The notes: generated by a model from the letters alone, not told the origin. A stretch of DNA of 64,000 nucleotides from Nitrososphaerales archaeon (GCA_030041295.1 JASHOD010000103.1:1-64000); one strand, 5' to 3'. Positions 44,863-53,675 are shown, counted from the first letter of the stretch. Numbers and translations are program-made.

Positions 44863-45216
44863 TCAACGTATAGTCCCGCGTTCCGCATCAGGTTCCGTGG
44901 GACCATTGCCCAATCTTACCGCACTCAAGTTAATCGTTCGCCTGATTTCTGATCTTCTAGCAGTTCTTGCGCTTTCCAAGATATTTGTCAAAGCGAAATC
45001 ATAATTCAAATTACAATTGGAACAAATAAGTTTGGATAGGAATCCATCCTCTCCATAGGACTCATTTTTGAGGACGCGCCACTTGTGACTGTTCAAAAAT
45101 TCAAGGAAGGTTTCTGCGTTGCCTAAAATTTCCAAGTTAGGCGTTATGCAGACAAATCTGTTTCCTTTAGTGCTCGCTCTCTTTTCCTCAATCCCTAGTC
45201 TGCTTGCGGATTGCAA
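44863..45216 (-). CDS. Small one-knuckle zinc protein, SHKW/CSxC family (copy B)
   Basis: This 117-residue ORF starts at TTG 45216. The core LNSHKWRVLKNESYG, then KLICSNCNLNYDFAL, aligns with the protein at 39942-40205 over some 55 residues, including the preceding ITP-x-L stretch. A basic C-terminal extension (SARTARRSEIRRT) is absent from copy A. Two copies 4.7 kb apart in this loose region suggest a lineage-specific family. Role unknown. Confidence 0.55.
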   Translation of the reverse strand: MQSASRLGIEEKRASTKGNRFVCITPNLEILGNAETFLEFLNSHKWRVLKNESYGEDGFLSKLICSNCNLNYDFALTNILESARTARRSEIRRTINLSAVRLGNGPTEPDAERGTIR

Positions 45217-45627
45217 ATCACAATTTCAGACTTCTACCAGATCAAGTGAGTAGCATTACTATGAGATAAACACTTTGCCACCGGAATCTTTGGGCATAGG
45301 ATTAGGACAGTCGTGAGTCACGACCATATTTCGTGCCATCCTTATGTTAGATTATTTCCGGATCTTGGAATTTTCGATAGAAACAAGCGAGGACTCCGAT
45401 TCTTAGAAAGTAATCAATACACAAATTCCCAATTTCATTATATTATTCCAGAAAAGAGTTTGGGGAATCCTTTGTGAACATGCTTCTGTCTAAGAAGACA
45501 AAAATTTGCACAATAAAAACAAGTTCCAAAAGAACAATTCCTTACCTCTAGCAGTCTCAAACTAAAATGAACCTGTGGAGGTCAGGCACTGGGGAAAAAG
45601 TCAACTGTGAAGTTGAACAAGGAGCCT
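45217..45627. other. Intergenic stretch without a recognised gene
   Basis: These 411 bases hold no convincing ORF, tRNA or repeat that I can identify. Confidence 0.45.
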
Positions 45628-45993
45628 CTAAAAAGCTAGACTTGAAATACTTTTCACAAGCGCCCGGCAAGCATCAAGCCCCTTCTCTGTGATCTCGACC
45701 ATCTGTCTCGGAGCACCTCTCGCTCCGATGGATTTTACATTGCTTATCGTGACATAACCGAAACATTCTAGTCTGTTCAGATGATTCTCCAAGCTCCCCT
45801 TTCCGAGTTCTGTGAGCGTTCTAAGTTCTACTGTGCTCATCCTTCGAGCCATTGCCAGTAACACGAGAATCAGGATTCGACTGGACGATTTGAAGGTCGA
45901 GTCACTGAGCTGCTCATTTAACGATTTGATGGTCTCATCAATAACGAGCTTCTTCTTGTCAACAGTGAGAGCGCAAGGAAGAGTATGCCCCAA
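45628..45993 (-). CDS. Winged-helix transcriptional regulator
   Basis: This 121-residue DNA-binding protein has a winged helix (about residues 35-110): SRILILVLLAMARRMSTVELRTLTELGKGSLENHLNRLECFGYVTI, with the wing GARGAPRQMVEITEKGLDA. This is the ArsR/MarR-like archaeal type with no ligand domain. It is transcribed away from the membrane protein at 46211, about 220 bases off, which it might control. Confidence 0.85.
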   Translation of the reverse strand: MGHTLPCALTVDKKKLVIDETIKSLNEQLSDSTFKSSSRILILVLLAMARRMSTVELRTLTELGKGSLENHLNRLECFGYVTISNVKSIGARGAPRQMVEITEKGLDACRALVKSISSLAF

Positions 45994-46210
45994 GCTCGGC
46001 GGAGTAAGTATTCATTCAGGAGAATAGCTCGCTTGACCGCGCCTCTCACATCGCGTGAGGCATCGTCTGCACCAGTATTCTCTATCATAGCCGAGCATCC
46101 CTATTCTGGTTTTTGTCGTTACAAAAAATCTGATGAATCGTACAAAAATTGTACTTTTCAGATTCCATTTTAAGAAGCGAAATCTAAGCTAGAGTGTAAA
46201 GGGTTGTCTG

Positions 46211-46777
46211 ATGAATACTAGGACGGTCTTGATAGGAGTAATTATTCTTGTAGTGGGTATTGCTCTGGTTGCGGTAGGTGCACTCGGTGTTCTCGGTTCT
46301 ACTACCATTGTCACGACTTTCCACCAATTACATTCCGGCGAATACGTATCTGGTGAGTTAGTACTCAACTCGTCATCCGCGGTCGTGGTGTCATCCCCAG
46401 CAACAATCGGCGGTTTGATTCCGGGGCAGGATCTCAATCTAGTAAACTCTACAACCATAAGACAATATGCGCTTTCAGCCAATTCGAGCGGACCCAGTAC
46501 GCAGACTTACAGGGACCTTACCGGAAGTTATTACTACGTAGCTTTCTCTTCGTCAGCACCGAACACAAAACTGGTTGCTACGAGCGTCAAGTCTTCTGTG
46601 ATAAGCTATGGACTGCTAGTTTTAGCTGGGGTTGCTTGCTTCATCGTGGGAATTGTTGTCGCAATTATAGGCGTATTTAGGAAAAGCACGAAGCCAAAGA
46701 AAGATGATACGTATCATCACAAAGACGAACTTCTCTCGTCAGGGAATCCGAACGATCCAAAGTCCACAGTACGGTAG
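46211..46777 (+). CDS. Membrane protein with extracellular loop, unknown
   Basis: This 188-residue protein has two transmembrane helices, one at about 5-30 (TVLIGVIILVVGIALVAVGALGVLG) and one at about 130-155 (SYGLLVLAGVACFIVGIVVAIIGVF). They flank a roughly 100-residue Ser/Thr/Asn-rich, beta-rich loop that should face outside. A short charged His/Lys tail is cytoplasmic. The topology and N-glycosylation-like NSS and NST sites fit an archaeal surface protein. No family recognised. Confidence 0.75.
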   Translation: MNTRTVLIGVIILVVGIALVAVGALGVLGSTTIVTTFHQLHSGEYVSGELVLNSSSAVVVSSPATIGGLIPGQDLNLVNSTTIRQYALSANSSGPSTQTYRDLTGSYYYVAFSSSAPNTKLVATSVKSSVISYGLLVLAGVACFIVGIVVAIIGVFRKSTKPKKDDTYHHKDELLSSGNPNDPKSTVR

Positions 46778-47022
46778 ATTACGACCAAGTACTTGACTTA
46801 TCGAAATAGTCTCTTCACCGCAGAAGGCTCCAAGATGATTTCAAAATTGTCGGAGATGCGGTGTTCTAACTTACGGATAGATTTAGAGCAAAACCAGCGA
46901 GAATTTCAATATCTTGACTTAAAATCTATTAGGTCATTTCGAATTACAAGTGAGTCTTCAAGAAGTCGTATTAGAATAACATCTTTTACCTCTGATGATG
47001 GGGAGGTGAAATAGAGAGAATT

Positions 47023-47442
47023 ATGCAAGCTCAAAAGCAGATTGAGAAAGGAACACTTCTTTGTGAGGTTCACGCCAAGCTTACAACAGAGACCATTAAA
47101 GAAATCACACCTTTTGGCATAAGAGTTGAATTTAACTTCGCGGGAGAGGCCGCAGGCGCATCGTATTCTGGTCGCCATGCCGAGACCGCGTTAATGTTTC
47201 TAAAGACTGATGGTACATATGATGGAGAGGCAAAAATATTACAATCAACGAATGATGGAGATGTAATTGTGGGCACGTTTCACGGAGTTGGAAGGGTGAC
47301 CGGCCAGACCACGAGCAAGGGTGAAGGCGAGGTCATTTTCGTGACTCAGTCTCCAAAACTTTCGTGGCTGAACAATAAGAAGTGCAGAGTTGAGTGGACA
47401 ACCAACTCCACCGAACTTGACAAGAAGTTCTTCGCACTCTAA
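47023..47442 (+). CDS. Soluble beta-barrel-like protein, unknown
   Basis: This 139-residue protein starts at ATG 47023. Alternating strands with glycine turns (YDGEAKILQSTNDGDVIVGTFHGVGRVTG; KGEGEVIFVTQSPKLSWLNNKKCRVEW) suggest a lipocalin- or allene-oxide-cyclase-like barrel. I cannot name a family. A GGAGGTGA element lies about 17 bases upstream. A hairpin with T-run follows its stop directly. Confidence 0.7.
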   Translation: MQAQKQIEKGTLLCEVHAKLTTETIKEITPFGIRVEFNFAGEAAGASYSGRHAETALMFLKTDGTYDGEAKILQSTNDGDVIVGTFHGVGRVTGQTTSKGEGEVIFVTQSPKLSWLNNKKCRVEWTTNSTELDKKFFAL

Positions 47443-47448
47443 GACAAA

Positions 47449-47473
47449 GGGATCCCGATCCCCTCCTTTTTTT
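47449..47473 (+). terminator. Hairpin and T-run after the beta-barrel-like gene
   Basis: GGGATC and GATCCC pair around a two-base loop, followed within four bases by seven T. The element begins seven bases after the stop at 47442, so it is a good candidate terminator. Confidence 0.6.
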
Positions 47474-47761
47474 AATTCTCTTCGATAATGGTGCTGAACT
47501 TAGTTCTGCATGAAATCGATTATGTTCAGAAGATGAATCACTGCAAAGTACGCGACAGTAAACAAAGAATCGAGGTTCAGGAAACCAACGTCTTGACAAA
47601 AACCAGGCTTGGGTTTAGTGAAAATTTCCCTCTGTAAGTGAAAAGACCCTGTGCTAGGAGCTCGGATTGAGTTTCTTTTCTGCTAAAATGCTCGAAAATG
47701 GCTCAGCCGCCCCCGATTATTTCAGCTTTGCTTTTACTTTAGGGAAAATCATAGCGAGATA

Positions 47762-47897
47762 AGGAGGGGGTGGGATTCGAACCCACATATCTGCGACCAA
47801 AAGTGCTTTTTCGTTTATTCACACTTTTTGAATCCGCTGTTTGCTCTTTTCGAGAGAATAACTGCAGGCGGACGCGTAGCCTCTCCGCCACCCCTCC
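47762..47897 (-). tRNA. tRNA-Cys (GCA) with canonical intron and probable second intron
   Basis: Acceptor GGAGGGG/CCCCTCC with U73 encloses a D arm, anticodon stem TCCGC/GCGGA and T arm GTGGG/CCCAC with TTCGAAT. After removal of a 23-base intron (47839-47861) at the usual 37/38 site, the anticodon loop is CTGCAGA, exactly the usual tRNA-Cys loop; U73 also supports Cys. The segment between anticodon stem and T stem is 46 bases (47787-47832) instead of about five. It contains a strong hairpin (AAAAGTG/CACTTTT). A second, noncanonical intron of about 41 bases in the variable loop is the simplest reading; its exact borders cannot be fixed. Confidence 0.85.
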
Positions 47898-47997
47898 ACA
47901 TTCAATTCATCTCTAGATGAAGCAGAACGTGCTAATACGTTTTCAAAACTGGTTCTTTGCAGAGCCCACTCTTGTGTCTTTTAGAGGAAAGATACCG

Positions 47998-50169
47998 CTA
48001 GACAAAGAGAGCGAGAAGTACCATCGCTGAGATGAATACAATAGAAATCGTGTTCAGCACTTTGATGAGCGAGTTGATCGCAGGCCCCGCCGTATCCTTG
48101 AACGGATCTCCCACCGTATCACCCATTACGGCAGCCTTGTGCGGCTCGCTCTTCTTTCCTCCCAAATTTCCTAGTTCAATGTATTTCTTCGCGTTGTCCC
48201 ATGCCGCTCCTCCATTAGTCATCATGAAAGCTAGGTATACGCCAGAGACTACGGCCCCGATTAGCAAGCCACCTAACGAGACAGGACCTAAAATGAAACC
48301 AACCGCAAGCGGAGTAGCAACAGCGAGTAATGCCGGTTTTGCGAGTTCTCTTATTGCGGCAGTCGTGCTGATACCTACGCATCTCGCGTAATCAGGTTTT
48401 GCCGTTCCTTCCATAATTCCTGGAATTTCTCTGAACTGTCTTCTTACTTCGTCAACCATCTTTCCTGCAGCGCGCTGAACTGCTTGTATCAGGAAACTAG
48501 AAAAGTAAAATGGTAACAAGCTACCGATGAAAAGACCAATTATCACACGCGGGTCGCTAAGGGCAAAAGTCAGCGTCTGACCGGTCGCTAATCCGTACTT
48601 TGACATCAGGCTCGCAGAAGCTGTTATTTGATTATTCACTGCCTGCTGGTACGCGAAGAAGATTGCTACGGCAGCTAGGGCAGCGGACATGACCGCGAAA
48701 GCTTTAGTCGTAGCCTTTGTTGTATTTCCGACCGCATCTAGTTCGTCCGTGACGTCCCTGACTCCCTGCTCAAGACCCGCCATTTCTACGATTCCGTTGG
48801 CATTATCTGTAATCGGTCCAAAGGAATCTATCGACATTATGACTCCGGTGAGCGAGAGCTCGGCCATCGCCGCGACCGCAGTAGTGTATACGCCAATTAA
48901 CGTGTTGTGACCCGAAGCATAGTATCCTATAAAATAGGATACTAAAATCGCAAGTACCAGGACGACTGCCGAGGGTGCGGTACTCTTGAGACCTGTTGAA
49001 AAACCAGCGAGAAAGTTGAGCGCAGGACCTTGCTGGCTAGCTTCCGCGACCGACTTCACTGGTCTATAATTGTAGGAAGTGTAATAATCCGCGACTCTCT
49101 CAATGACCACGACTACTACAATACCGACTATTGCGCTCGAGAAAAATGCGTAGCCAAGTGTCTTTCCACTGAACAGATAAACGCTAACAACAGCGTCAAT
49201 TATTGCCGCAATTACTGCCGCAATAATGAGAGCAATATTGAGAGAGCCCATCGGATCCTTCTTTATACTCTTTCTAATGTAGAATCCTCCGAGGATCGAA
49301 CCAATAATTCCGCCAGCACCTAACAAAAGAGGATAAACCAATAGTTGATGTTTTGAGACTAGGGACTCCAACGTAGTGCCAAGCGTTGCTGGTGGTATTG
49401 CTGTAATTAGAGCGGCAAGTATCAAGGCTGCAATAGAGGTAACGACGAAAGACTCGTAAACATCCGCACCCATACCGGCGCAGTCACCAACGTTGTCACC
49501 AACATTGTCTGCGATTACGGCGGGATTTCGGGGATCATCTTCAGGAATACCGGCTTCAGTCTTGCCTACGAGATCTGCGCCAACGTCTGCTGCCTTTGTA
49601 TAGATGCCGCCAGAAACTCTCATGAACATAGCAATGAGAGACGCCCCAAAACCTAATCCTGCAATTATGGCAGGATGCATTACTATCGCGTTTTGGTAAG
49701 CGAGATAAAACCCTGAAACGCCTAACAACCCAAATCCCACGACAGCCATTCCCATTACTCCTCCGCCTTTGAATGCGAGAGTCAGCGCGCTACCTAGTCC
49801 ATGCCGCGCCGCTTGAGCTGCTCTCGAGCTTGTCCTCACAGTTGTGGCCATTCCTATATATCCAGCAAGCGCAGATAGAGCAGCTCCTATCAAGAAACCG
49901 ACAGCTGTCGCGCCCCCAGTTTTTAGAGGAAGGTCAATTCCAACGAAAATCAATATGGCAATTATGACCGCAATCGGCGCAATAACTTTGTACTCTCTGT
50001 TGAGGAAGGCATCCGCTCCCTGCCTCACAGCAGTCGCGATCTCCTGCATTCTTGGGTTGCCCGGATCTTGCCTCCTGATGTATGTGAAGAGGTAAAGCGC
50101 GTACAGAAGTGCAATTACTGCTCCGCCAAGGGCAAAATATGCATAATCTATCATGGAAATTTCAAACAC
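47998..50169 (-). CDS. hppA: Membrane-bound proton-pumping pyrophosphatase
   Basis: This 723-residue integral membrane enzyme has about 16 helices and couples PPi hydrolysis to ion pumping. The substrate-site motifs are present: GGIYTKAADVGADLVGKTEAGIPEDDPRNPAVIADNVGDNVGD, DNANGIVEMA, and near the C terminus GAAWDNAKKYIE and GDTVGDPFKDTAGPA. The segment GNTTKATTK carries Lys at the position that distinguishes K+-independent, proton-pumping enzymes from K+-dependent ones (Ala there). The start is GTG 50169 or ATG 50154. It would recover energy from PPi made by tRNA charging and CoA ligation. Confidence 0.96.
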   Translation of the reverse strand: MFEISMIDYAYFALGGAVIALLYALYLFTYIRRQDPGNPRMQEIATAVRQGADAFLNREYKVIAPIAVIIAILIFVGIDLPLKTGGATAVGFLIGAALSALAGYIGMATTVRTSSRAAQAARHGLGSALTLAFKGGGVMGMAVVGFGLLGVSGFYLAYQNAIVMHPAIIAGLGFGASLIAMFMRVSGGIYTKAADVGADLVGKTEAGIPEDDPRNPAVIADNVGDNVGDCAGMGADVYESFVVTSIAALILAALITAIPPATLGTTLESLVSKHQLLVYPLLLGAGGIIGSILGGFYIRKSIKKDPMGSLNIALIIAAVIAAIIDAVVSVYLFSGKTLGYAFFSSAIVGIVVVVVIERVADYYTSYNYRPVKSVAEASQQGPALNFLAGFSTGLKSTAPSAVVLVLAILVSYFIGYYASGHNTLIGVYTTAVAAMAELSLTGVIMSIDSFGPITDNANGIVEMAGLEQGVRDVTDELDAVGNTTKATTKAFAVMSAALAAVAIFFAYQQAVNNQITASASLMSKYGLATGQTLTFALSDPRVIIGLFIGSLLPFYFSSFLIQAVQRAAGKMVDEVRRQFREIPGIMEGTAKPDYARCVGISTTAAIRELAKPALLAVATPLAVGFILGPVSLGGLLIGAVVSGVYLAFMMTNGGAAWDNAKKYIELGNLGGKKSEPHKAAVMGDTVGDPFKDTAGPAINSLIKVLNTISIVFISAMVLLALFV
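48921..48943. repeat. Perfect 10-base inverted repeat inside hppA
   Basis: AGTATCCTAT and ATAGGATACT are separated by AAA within the coding sequence of the pyrophosphatase. It may be a chance consequence of the protein sequence (VSYFIGYYA), or an RNA hairpin. Confidence 0.45.
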
Positions 50170-50412
50170 TACTCTCTTGATAATTCAATTCCTTCGGAAA
50201 AACGACCCGTCGAATTTACGAATAAGCGAATTTGCTTGCCGGAGCGGTTATAGGCTTTACGCCAAGAATGAGCGAAATAATGGAGTAAGGAAAGAAACTA
50301 CGATACGTTGACCCTTCTGGGCAATGCTCAGGAATGTAGACTGTTTTCAAAATCGATGAGTCGAGAGACTCAACGCTAGTACCCCATCGCCCGATGCGCG
50401 GACAAAGTAGGC

Positions 50413-50679
50413 CTATGAACCCGCTAGCGACGCTACGCCTAATACATTCGCTTCGTATGGATGAGCCGCAAGACATCTACGGCACGGCCCTACGTACGGA
50501 TGAGAGACAGGAACAGATTGGCCAGAGCCGGCAGAAGGGGCCGAGGACAACTTATCGGGCGCTTGGACGTGGTTCACAGGAGCCCCATGAGCCGAATGCG
50601 AGATTCCTACGAAGATTGCAATCGTAGATACGGCGACGATGAAACTTAATGCAACGGTTCTCTTCCGGTTGTTACTCCA
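50413..50679 (-). pseudogene. Secreted-protein-like frame lacking a start codon
   Basis: On the minus strand an open frame of 88 codons reads NNRKRTVALSFIVAVSTIAIF and then a typical signal-peptide cleavage region (SHSAHGAPV). This is followed by a Pro/Ser-rich stretch and PYVGPCRRCLAAHPYEANV. No ATG, GTG or TTG occurs between the upstream in-frame stop and the signal-like region. A TATA-like GATATATT sits about 26 bases ahead of it (50691-50698). Either the gene is damaged near its start, or it uses an unusual start. CxxC-AH might bind metal. Confidence 0.35.
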
Positions 50680-50898
50680 CTAGTCCGAGGAATATATCTG
50701 TGTAATAATTATGCATTGGCAAAAAACCAGCCTAGATTTCTAAAATTTCATCCTGATAAGAACAAGTGCAATGAGTGTTGAGCGCTAGATCTTGAATCTC
50801 TATACCAACTGTGGAAATGCACTTCCGAGTTCTGCTTTTCAAGTCCCCGGTTTCTGCCTTACGCGGGGGGGACGCCATCCAATTTGATTTTAGCTCCA

Positions 50899-51936
50899 TT
50901 ATTCGATTCTTTGGATCAAACCACTGAGGATGAAGGGAAGAAGCGTGGTTACCTCTCCGAAAATTGTCACTTGGCGAGCCTTTGTCGAGACCTTGCCCCA
51001 AGAGATCGCTTCTCTTACTTGAGCTCCTGATAAACTGCCATCTAGTTCTGTTGCGCTTGTAATATATACGGCAAAGTCCAATCCATCTCTGAACTGATTC
51101 CACCATAAAGTGTGGTGTTTTGAAATTCCTCCTCCCATCATCAAAGCTCCGCTTTTTTTGGCTGAATACACAATGTCCGAAAGGGATTGCTCATCTTTCA
51201 GAAGGTCAATCTTGAAATCTCGATGCATCTGATAAAACAGCCAAGCTTGACTCCCAACGGCTCCATCTGTTATACCAGGTACGAATATTGGGATCTTACT
51301 CTTTGAAGCCCAGTGAAGGATCGAATTTTCATTAATTATCGACTCGCCCAGTCGTCTACATAGGAGTTCAGTGCTGGGATCTTTTTCTCCGGCCTCGTAC
51401 ATCTTCTTTAGGACGGCCTGAACCTTTGCCTCGATTAAGGGACCATAATTTTCACGTGGAACGAGAACATTTCCCAATCTATGGGTGCCTCGTTTTTCAA
51501 GTTCAATGTCATCCATCGTGAACTCGCCTCCGGAGAGATATGGTTCGTAAGATCGGGCAATGTCATGATCAAGCGTCCCGCACGTTGTGATTATCGCATC
51601 ACAGTATTTTCGCTTTACAAACTCTTTGATGATTCCCCGATTTCCGGTAGCGATTATCGCCGCCGGGAATGAAAGAAATTTGAAGCATTCTTCATCTCGG
51701 CACATTTGCTCCAGAATATCGAGCGCCGTCCCAAGATTCCTCGCTTGGAATCCTCCAGACTGACTCATTTGATCAAATATTTCGCTGACTGTAGTTCGCT
51801 TGCTAACTTCAATGTCTTTGACTCGGGGAAACACCGCGCTTTCTTTGATATACCTAGAAGAAGGTGAGACCCTTCTTGCTTTCCTTGACCTTGATGACAA
51901 TTGTACTCTGCTACTCTTTGCTTGACCTACAAGCAA
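50899..51936 (-). CDS. dys: Deoxyhypusine synthase
   Basis: This NAD-dependent enzyme transfers the aminobutyl group of spermidine to a lysine of initiation factor aIF5A. Recognisable parts include AAIIATGNRGII, TTCGTLDHDI, the spermidine/NAD-site stretch PGITDGAVGSQAW, GALMMGGGISKHHTLWWN, ELDGSLSGA and the catalytic Lys in EAISWGKV. The length of 345 residues fits. The first 40 residues are basic and low in conservation, so the true start may be later than 51936. It depends on polyamines, for which the agmatine pathway at 22-24 kb could supply putrescine. Confidence 0.95.
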   Translation of the reverse strand: MLVGQAKSSRVQLSSRSRKARRVSPSSRYIKESAVFPRVKDIEVSKRTTVSEIFDQMSQSGGFQARNLGTALDILEQMCRDEECFKFLSFPAAIIATGNRGIIKEFVKRKYCDAIITTCGTLDHDIARSYEPYLSGGEFTMDDIELEKRGTHRLGNVLVPRENYGPLIEAKVQAVLKKMYEAGEKDPSTELLCRRLGESIINENSILHWASKSKIPIFVPGITDGAVGSQAWLFYQMHRDFKIDLLKDEQSLSDIVYSAKKSGALMMGGGISKHHTLWWNQFRDGLDFAVYITSATELDGSLSGAQVREAISWGKVSTKARQVTIFGEVTTLLPFILSGLIQRIE

Positions 51937-52011
51937 TGCTCCAGCATCTTTTATACTTGATTTCAGAGAAGTTTACCTGCGCCTTCAGGCACATCAGTAG
52001 GCATCTCGGTT

Positions 52012-52899
52012 TTGGCAGCAGAATATGAAGAGACTTCTGAAGACCTTTTGAGGAAAGTCATTCAGCCTAGACGCTTGGACTCCCATAAGGGGGATAATGG
52101 AGTAGTATCTGTAGTGGGCGGTTCGAGAATATTTCACGGTGCGCCATTCTTTGCATCAATGTCCTCCTTACGAGCGGGAGCCGACATGGTCTATCTAGCT
52201 GTCCCGAAGCTCATAGCACCATCGATCAGGGCTTTGAGTCCCGACCTCATTATATTCCCTCTCGCGGATGCAAAATTGACGAGGGGAGCTGCGGAAGGAT
52301 TTCTGAAATGGCTCCCTGAAATTGATGCCTTGGTCTTGGGACCGGGAATCGGAAGGCAGAACCTAGACGGAGCTCGCAAGATAATTTCCGATGTCGCTTT
52401 GGAACGTAAAGTGAGAGTTTCAATTGACGCCGAAGCTCAAACCAAGGAGATGTACGCCCTGCTCAAAGGGAAGGATTGTGTTACGACTCCTCATCCCGGG
52501 GAGTATATGCGTGTCTTTGGAGAATCTCCCGGAGACAATCTTGATGACAGGATTAGATCTGTAAAGTCAAAGGCGAAAGAATTTGGAATTACGATCGTCC
52601 TCAAAGCTCATGAATCCGTAATCTCTGACGGAGAATTACTCTATGTCAACAAGACAGGAGGAGCTGCAATGACCTGCGGCGGAATCGGAGATACACTATC
52701 AGGAGTTATCGGGGCCTTCCTCGCGCAAGCTGTAGGCACAAGTCTAAACGCATGTGAGATTGCGGCCGCAGCCTCTTTTGTCGTGGGAAGTGCTGGGCAA
52801 AAGGCGGAAGAAATCAAGGGATTTCACATCGTCGCGACGGACATTATTGAGCAAATCCCCACTGTCCTAAAACCATTCGACAGGTTGGCTTCTGCTTAA
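52012..52899 (+). CDS. nnrD: ADP-dependent NAD(P)H-hydrate dehydratase
   Basis: This 295-residue ribokinase-fold enzyme repairs damaged (hydrated) NADH and NADPH. SHKGDNGVVSVVGGSRIFHGAPFFAS, LVLGPGIGR, TTPHPGEYMRVFG, VLKAHESVISDGE and GGIGDTLSGVIGAFLAQ are the diagnostic motifs, the last containing the catalytic aspartate. The epimerase half (NnrE) often fused to it is absent here. The start is TTG 52012. It is divergent from deoxyhypusine synthase, 75 bases away, and is followed by a methyltransferase. Confidence 0.95.
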   Translation: MAAEYEETSEDLLRKVIQPRRLDSHKGDNGVVSVVGGSRIFHGAPFFASMSSLRAGADMVYLAVPKLIAPSIRALSPDLIIFPLADAKLTRGAAEGFLKWLPEIDALVLGPGIGRQNLDGARKIISDVALERKVRVSIDAEAQTKEMYALLKGKDCVTTPHPGEYMRVFGESPGDNLDDRIRSVKSKAKEFGITIVLKAHESVISDGELLYVNKTGGAAMTCGGIGDTLSGVIGAFLAQAVGTSLNACEIAAAASFVVGSAGQKAEEIKGFHIVATDIIEQIPTVLKPFDRLASA

Positions 52900-52955
52900 T
52901 TTCCTTGCGAGTCCATTTGCGAGTTATCGCTCTGTTCTTTTGATGATTTGATATC

Positions 52956-53675
52956 TTGTCAGATTCCGAGCAGTTCGGCCTAAAAGAAGATTGGGATTCT
53001 ATTGAACAAATCCTATTGGAGATAATCCCGGTGTACGACAAGACAAACCGATACATTTCATTTGGAACAGATCTCAAGATTAGAAAGACGGGCCTAGAGT
53101 GGGTAAAGAAGAATCTAGCTCAGAAAGACGAACCCTTAATCGCTGACCTAGGCTCGGGGACGGGAAAGATGACACAATTAATTGGGTCGCAAGCTATCAT
53201 GATGGACGCGCTAATCCCAATGATGCGGGTCTCAAGAAAGCGAAATCCCACGTCCGAAGGAGTAATTTCGGTGTTCGAGAACCTTCCGCTAGCTTCAGGG
53301 ACGGCGGACGCTGCCATAGCAGGCTTTGCAATAAGAGACGCGAGAAATCTTTCTAGCGCGCTGGAAGAGATCAACAGAATCCTGAAACAGGGAGGTTTCT
53401 TTCTCGTGGTGGATTTATCGAAGCCCGATTCTTCTTTAAACAGGGGGTTAGTTGCCCTTTACTGGAAAATCGTTGCTCCGGCGATAGCTTTTGCCGTCGC
53501 TGGAAGAATTGGTCTGAAGTTCGTTGCCCTTTCTACTACTTATAGAAGGTTGCCGACGAATAAAGAATACATCGAACTTGCCAGTTCAAAGGGTTTCGAC
53601 GTAATAAAGAGCAAGTATTTTTTGCTTGGCGGGGCGAGCGTTCTCCTGTTTCGCAAGACTGCCTCAAAATCTTAG
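52956..53675 (+). CDS. UbiE/MenG-like methyltransferase
   Basis: This 239-residue class I SAM methyltransferase has the UbiE-type N terminus (IIPVYDKTNRYISFGTDLKIRK), motif I LIADLGSGTGKMT, motif II ENLPLASGTADAAIAGFAIRDA and KQGGFFLVVDLSKPD. UbiE/MenG enzymes C-methylate quinone rings. A role in menaquinone or related lipid synthesis is likely but not certain. The start is TTG 52956. It overlaps the 3' end of the convergent asparaginase gene by 12 bases. Confidence 0.9.
   Translation: MSDSEQFGLKEDWDSIEQILLEIIPVYDKTNRYISFGTDLKIRKTGLEWVKKNLAQKDEPLIADLGSGTGKMTQLIGSQAIMMDALIPMMRVSRKRNPTSEGVISVFENLPLASGTADAAIAGFAIRDARNLSSALEEINRILKQGGFFLVVDLSKPDSSLNRGLVALYWKIVAPAIAFAVAGRIGLKFVALSTTYRRLPTNKEYIELASSKGFDVIKSKYFLLGGASVLLFRKTASKS

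Noticed and set aside
46793-47014. Plus-strand ORF of 73 codons before the beta-barrel-like gene
   Set aside because: It is Ser/Arg-rich with no secondary-structure pattern and has no identifiable start signal; probably chance.
47762-47897. Reading this tRNA as tRNA-Leu or tRNA-Ser with a long variable arm
   Set aside because: The anticodon stem TCCGC/GCGGA leaves only CTGCAGA as a seven-base loop, the discriminator is U, and a 46-base variable arm exceeds any known class II arm. A Leu CAA reading lacks a matching 3' stem.
50170-50700. Possible RNase P or other structural RNA between hppA and deoxyhypusine synthase
   Set aside because: I looked for conserved RNase P core sequences on both strands and found none. 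The region is better explained by the damaged secreted-protein frame.
50732-51106. Minus-strand ORF of 124 codons overlapping deoxyhypusine synthase
   Set aside because: It is a shadow in another frame of the well-supported deoxyhypusine synthase gene and its downstream region.
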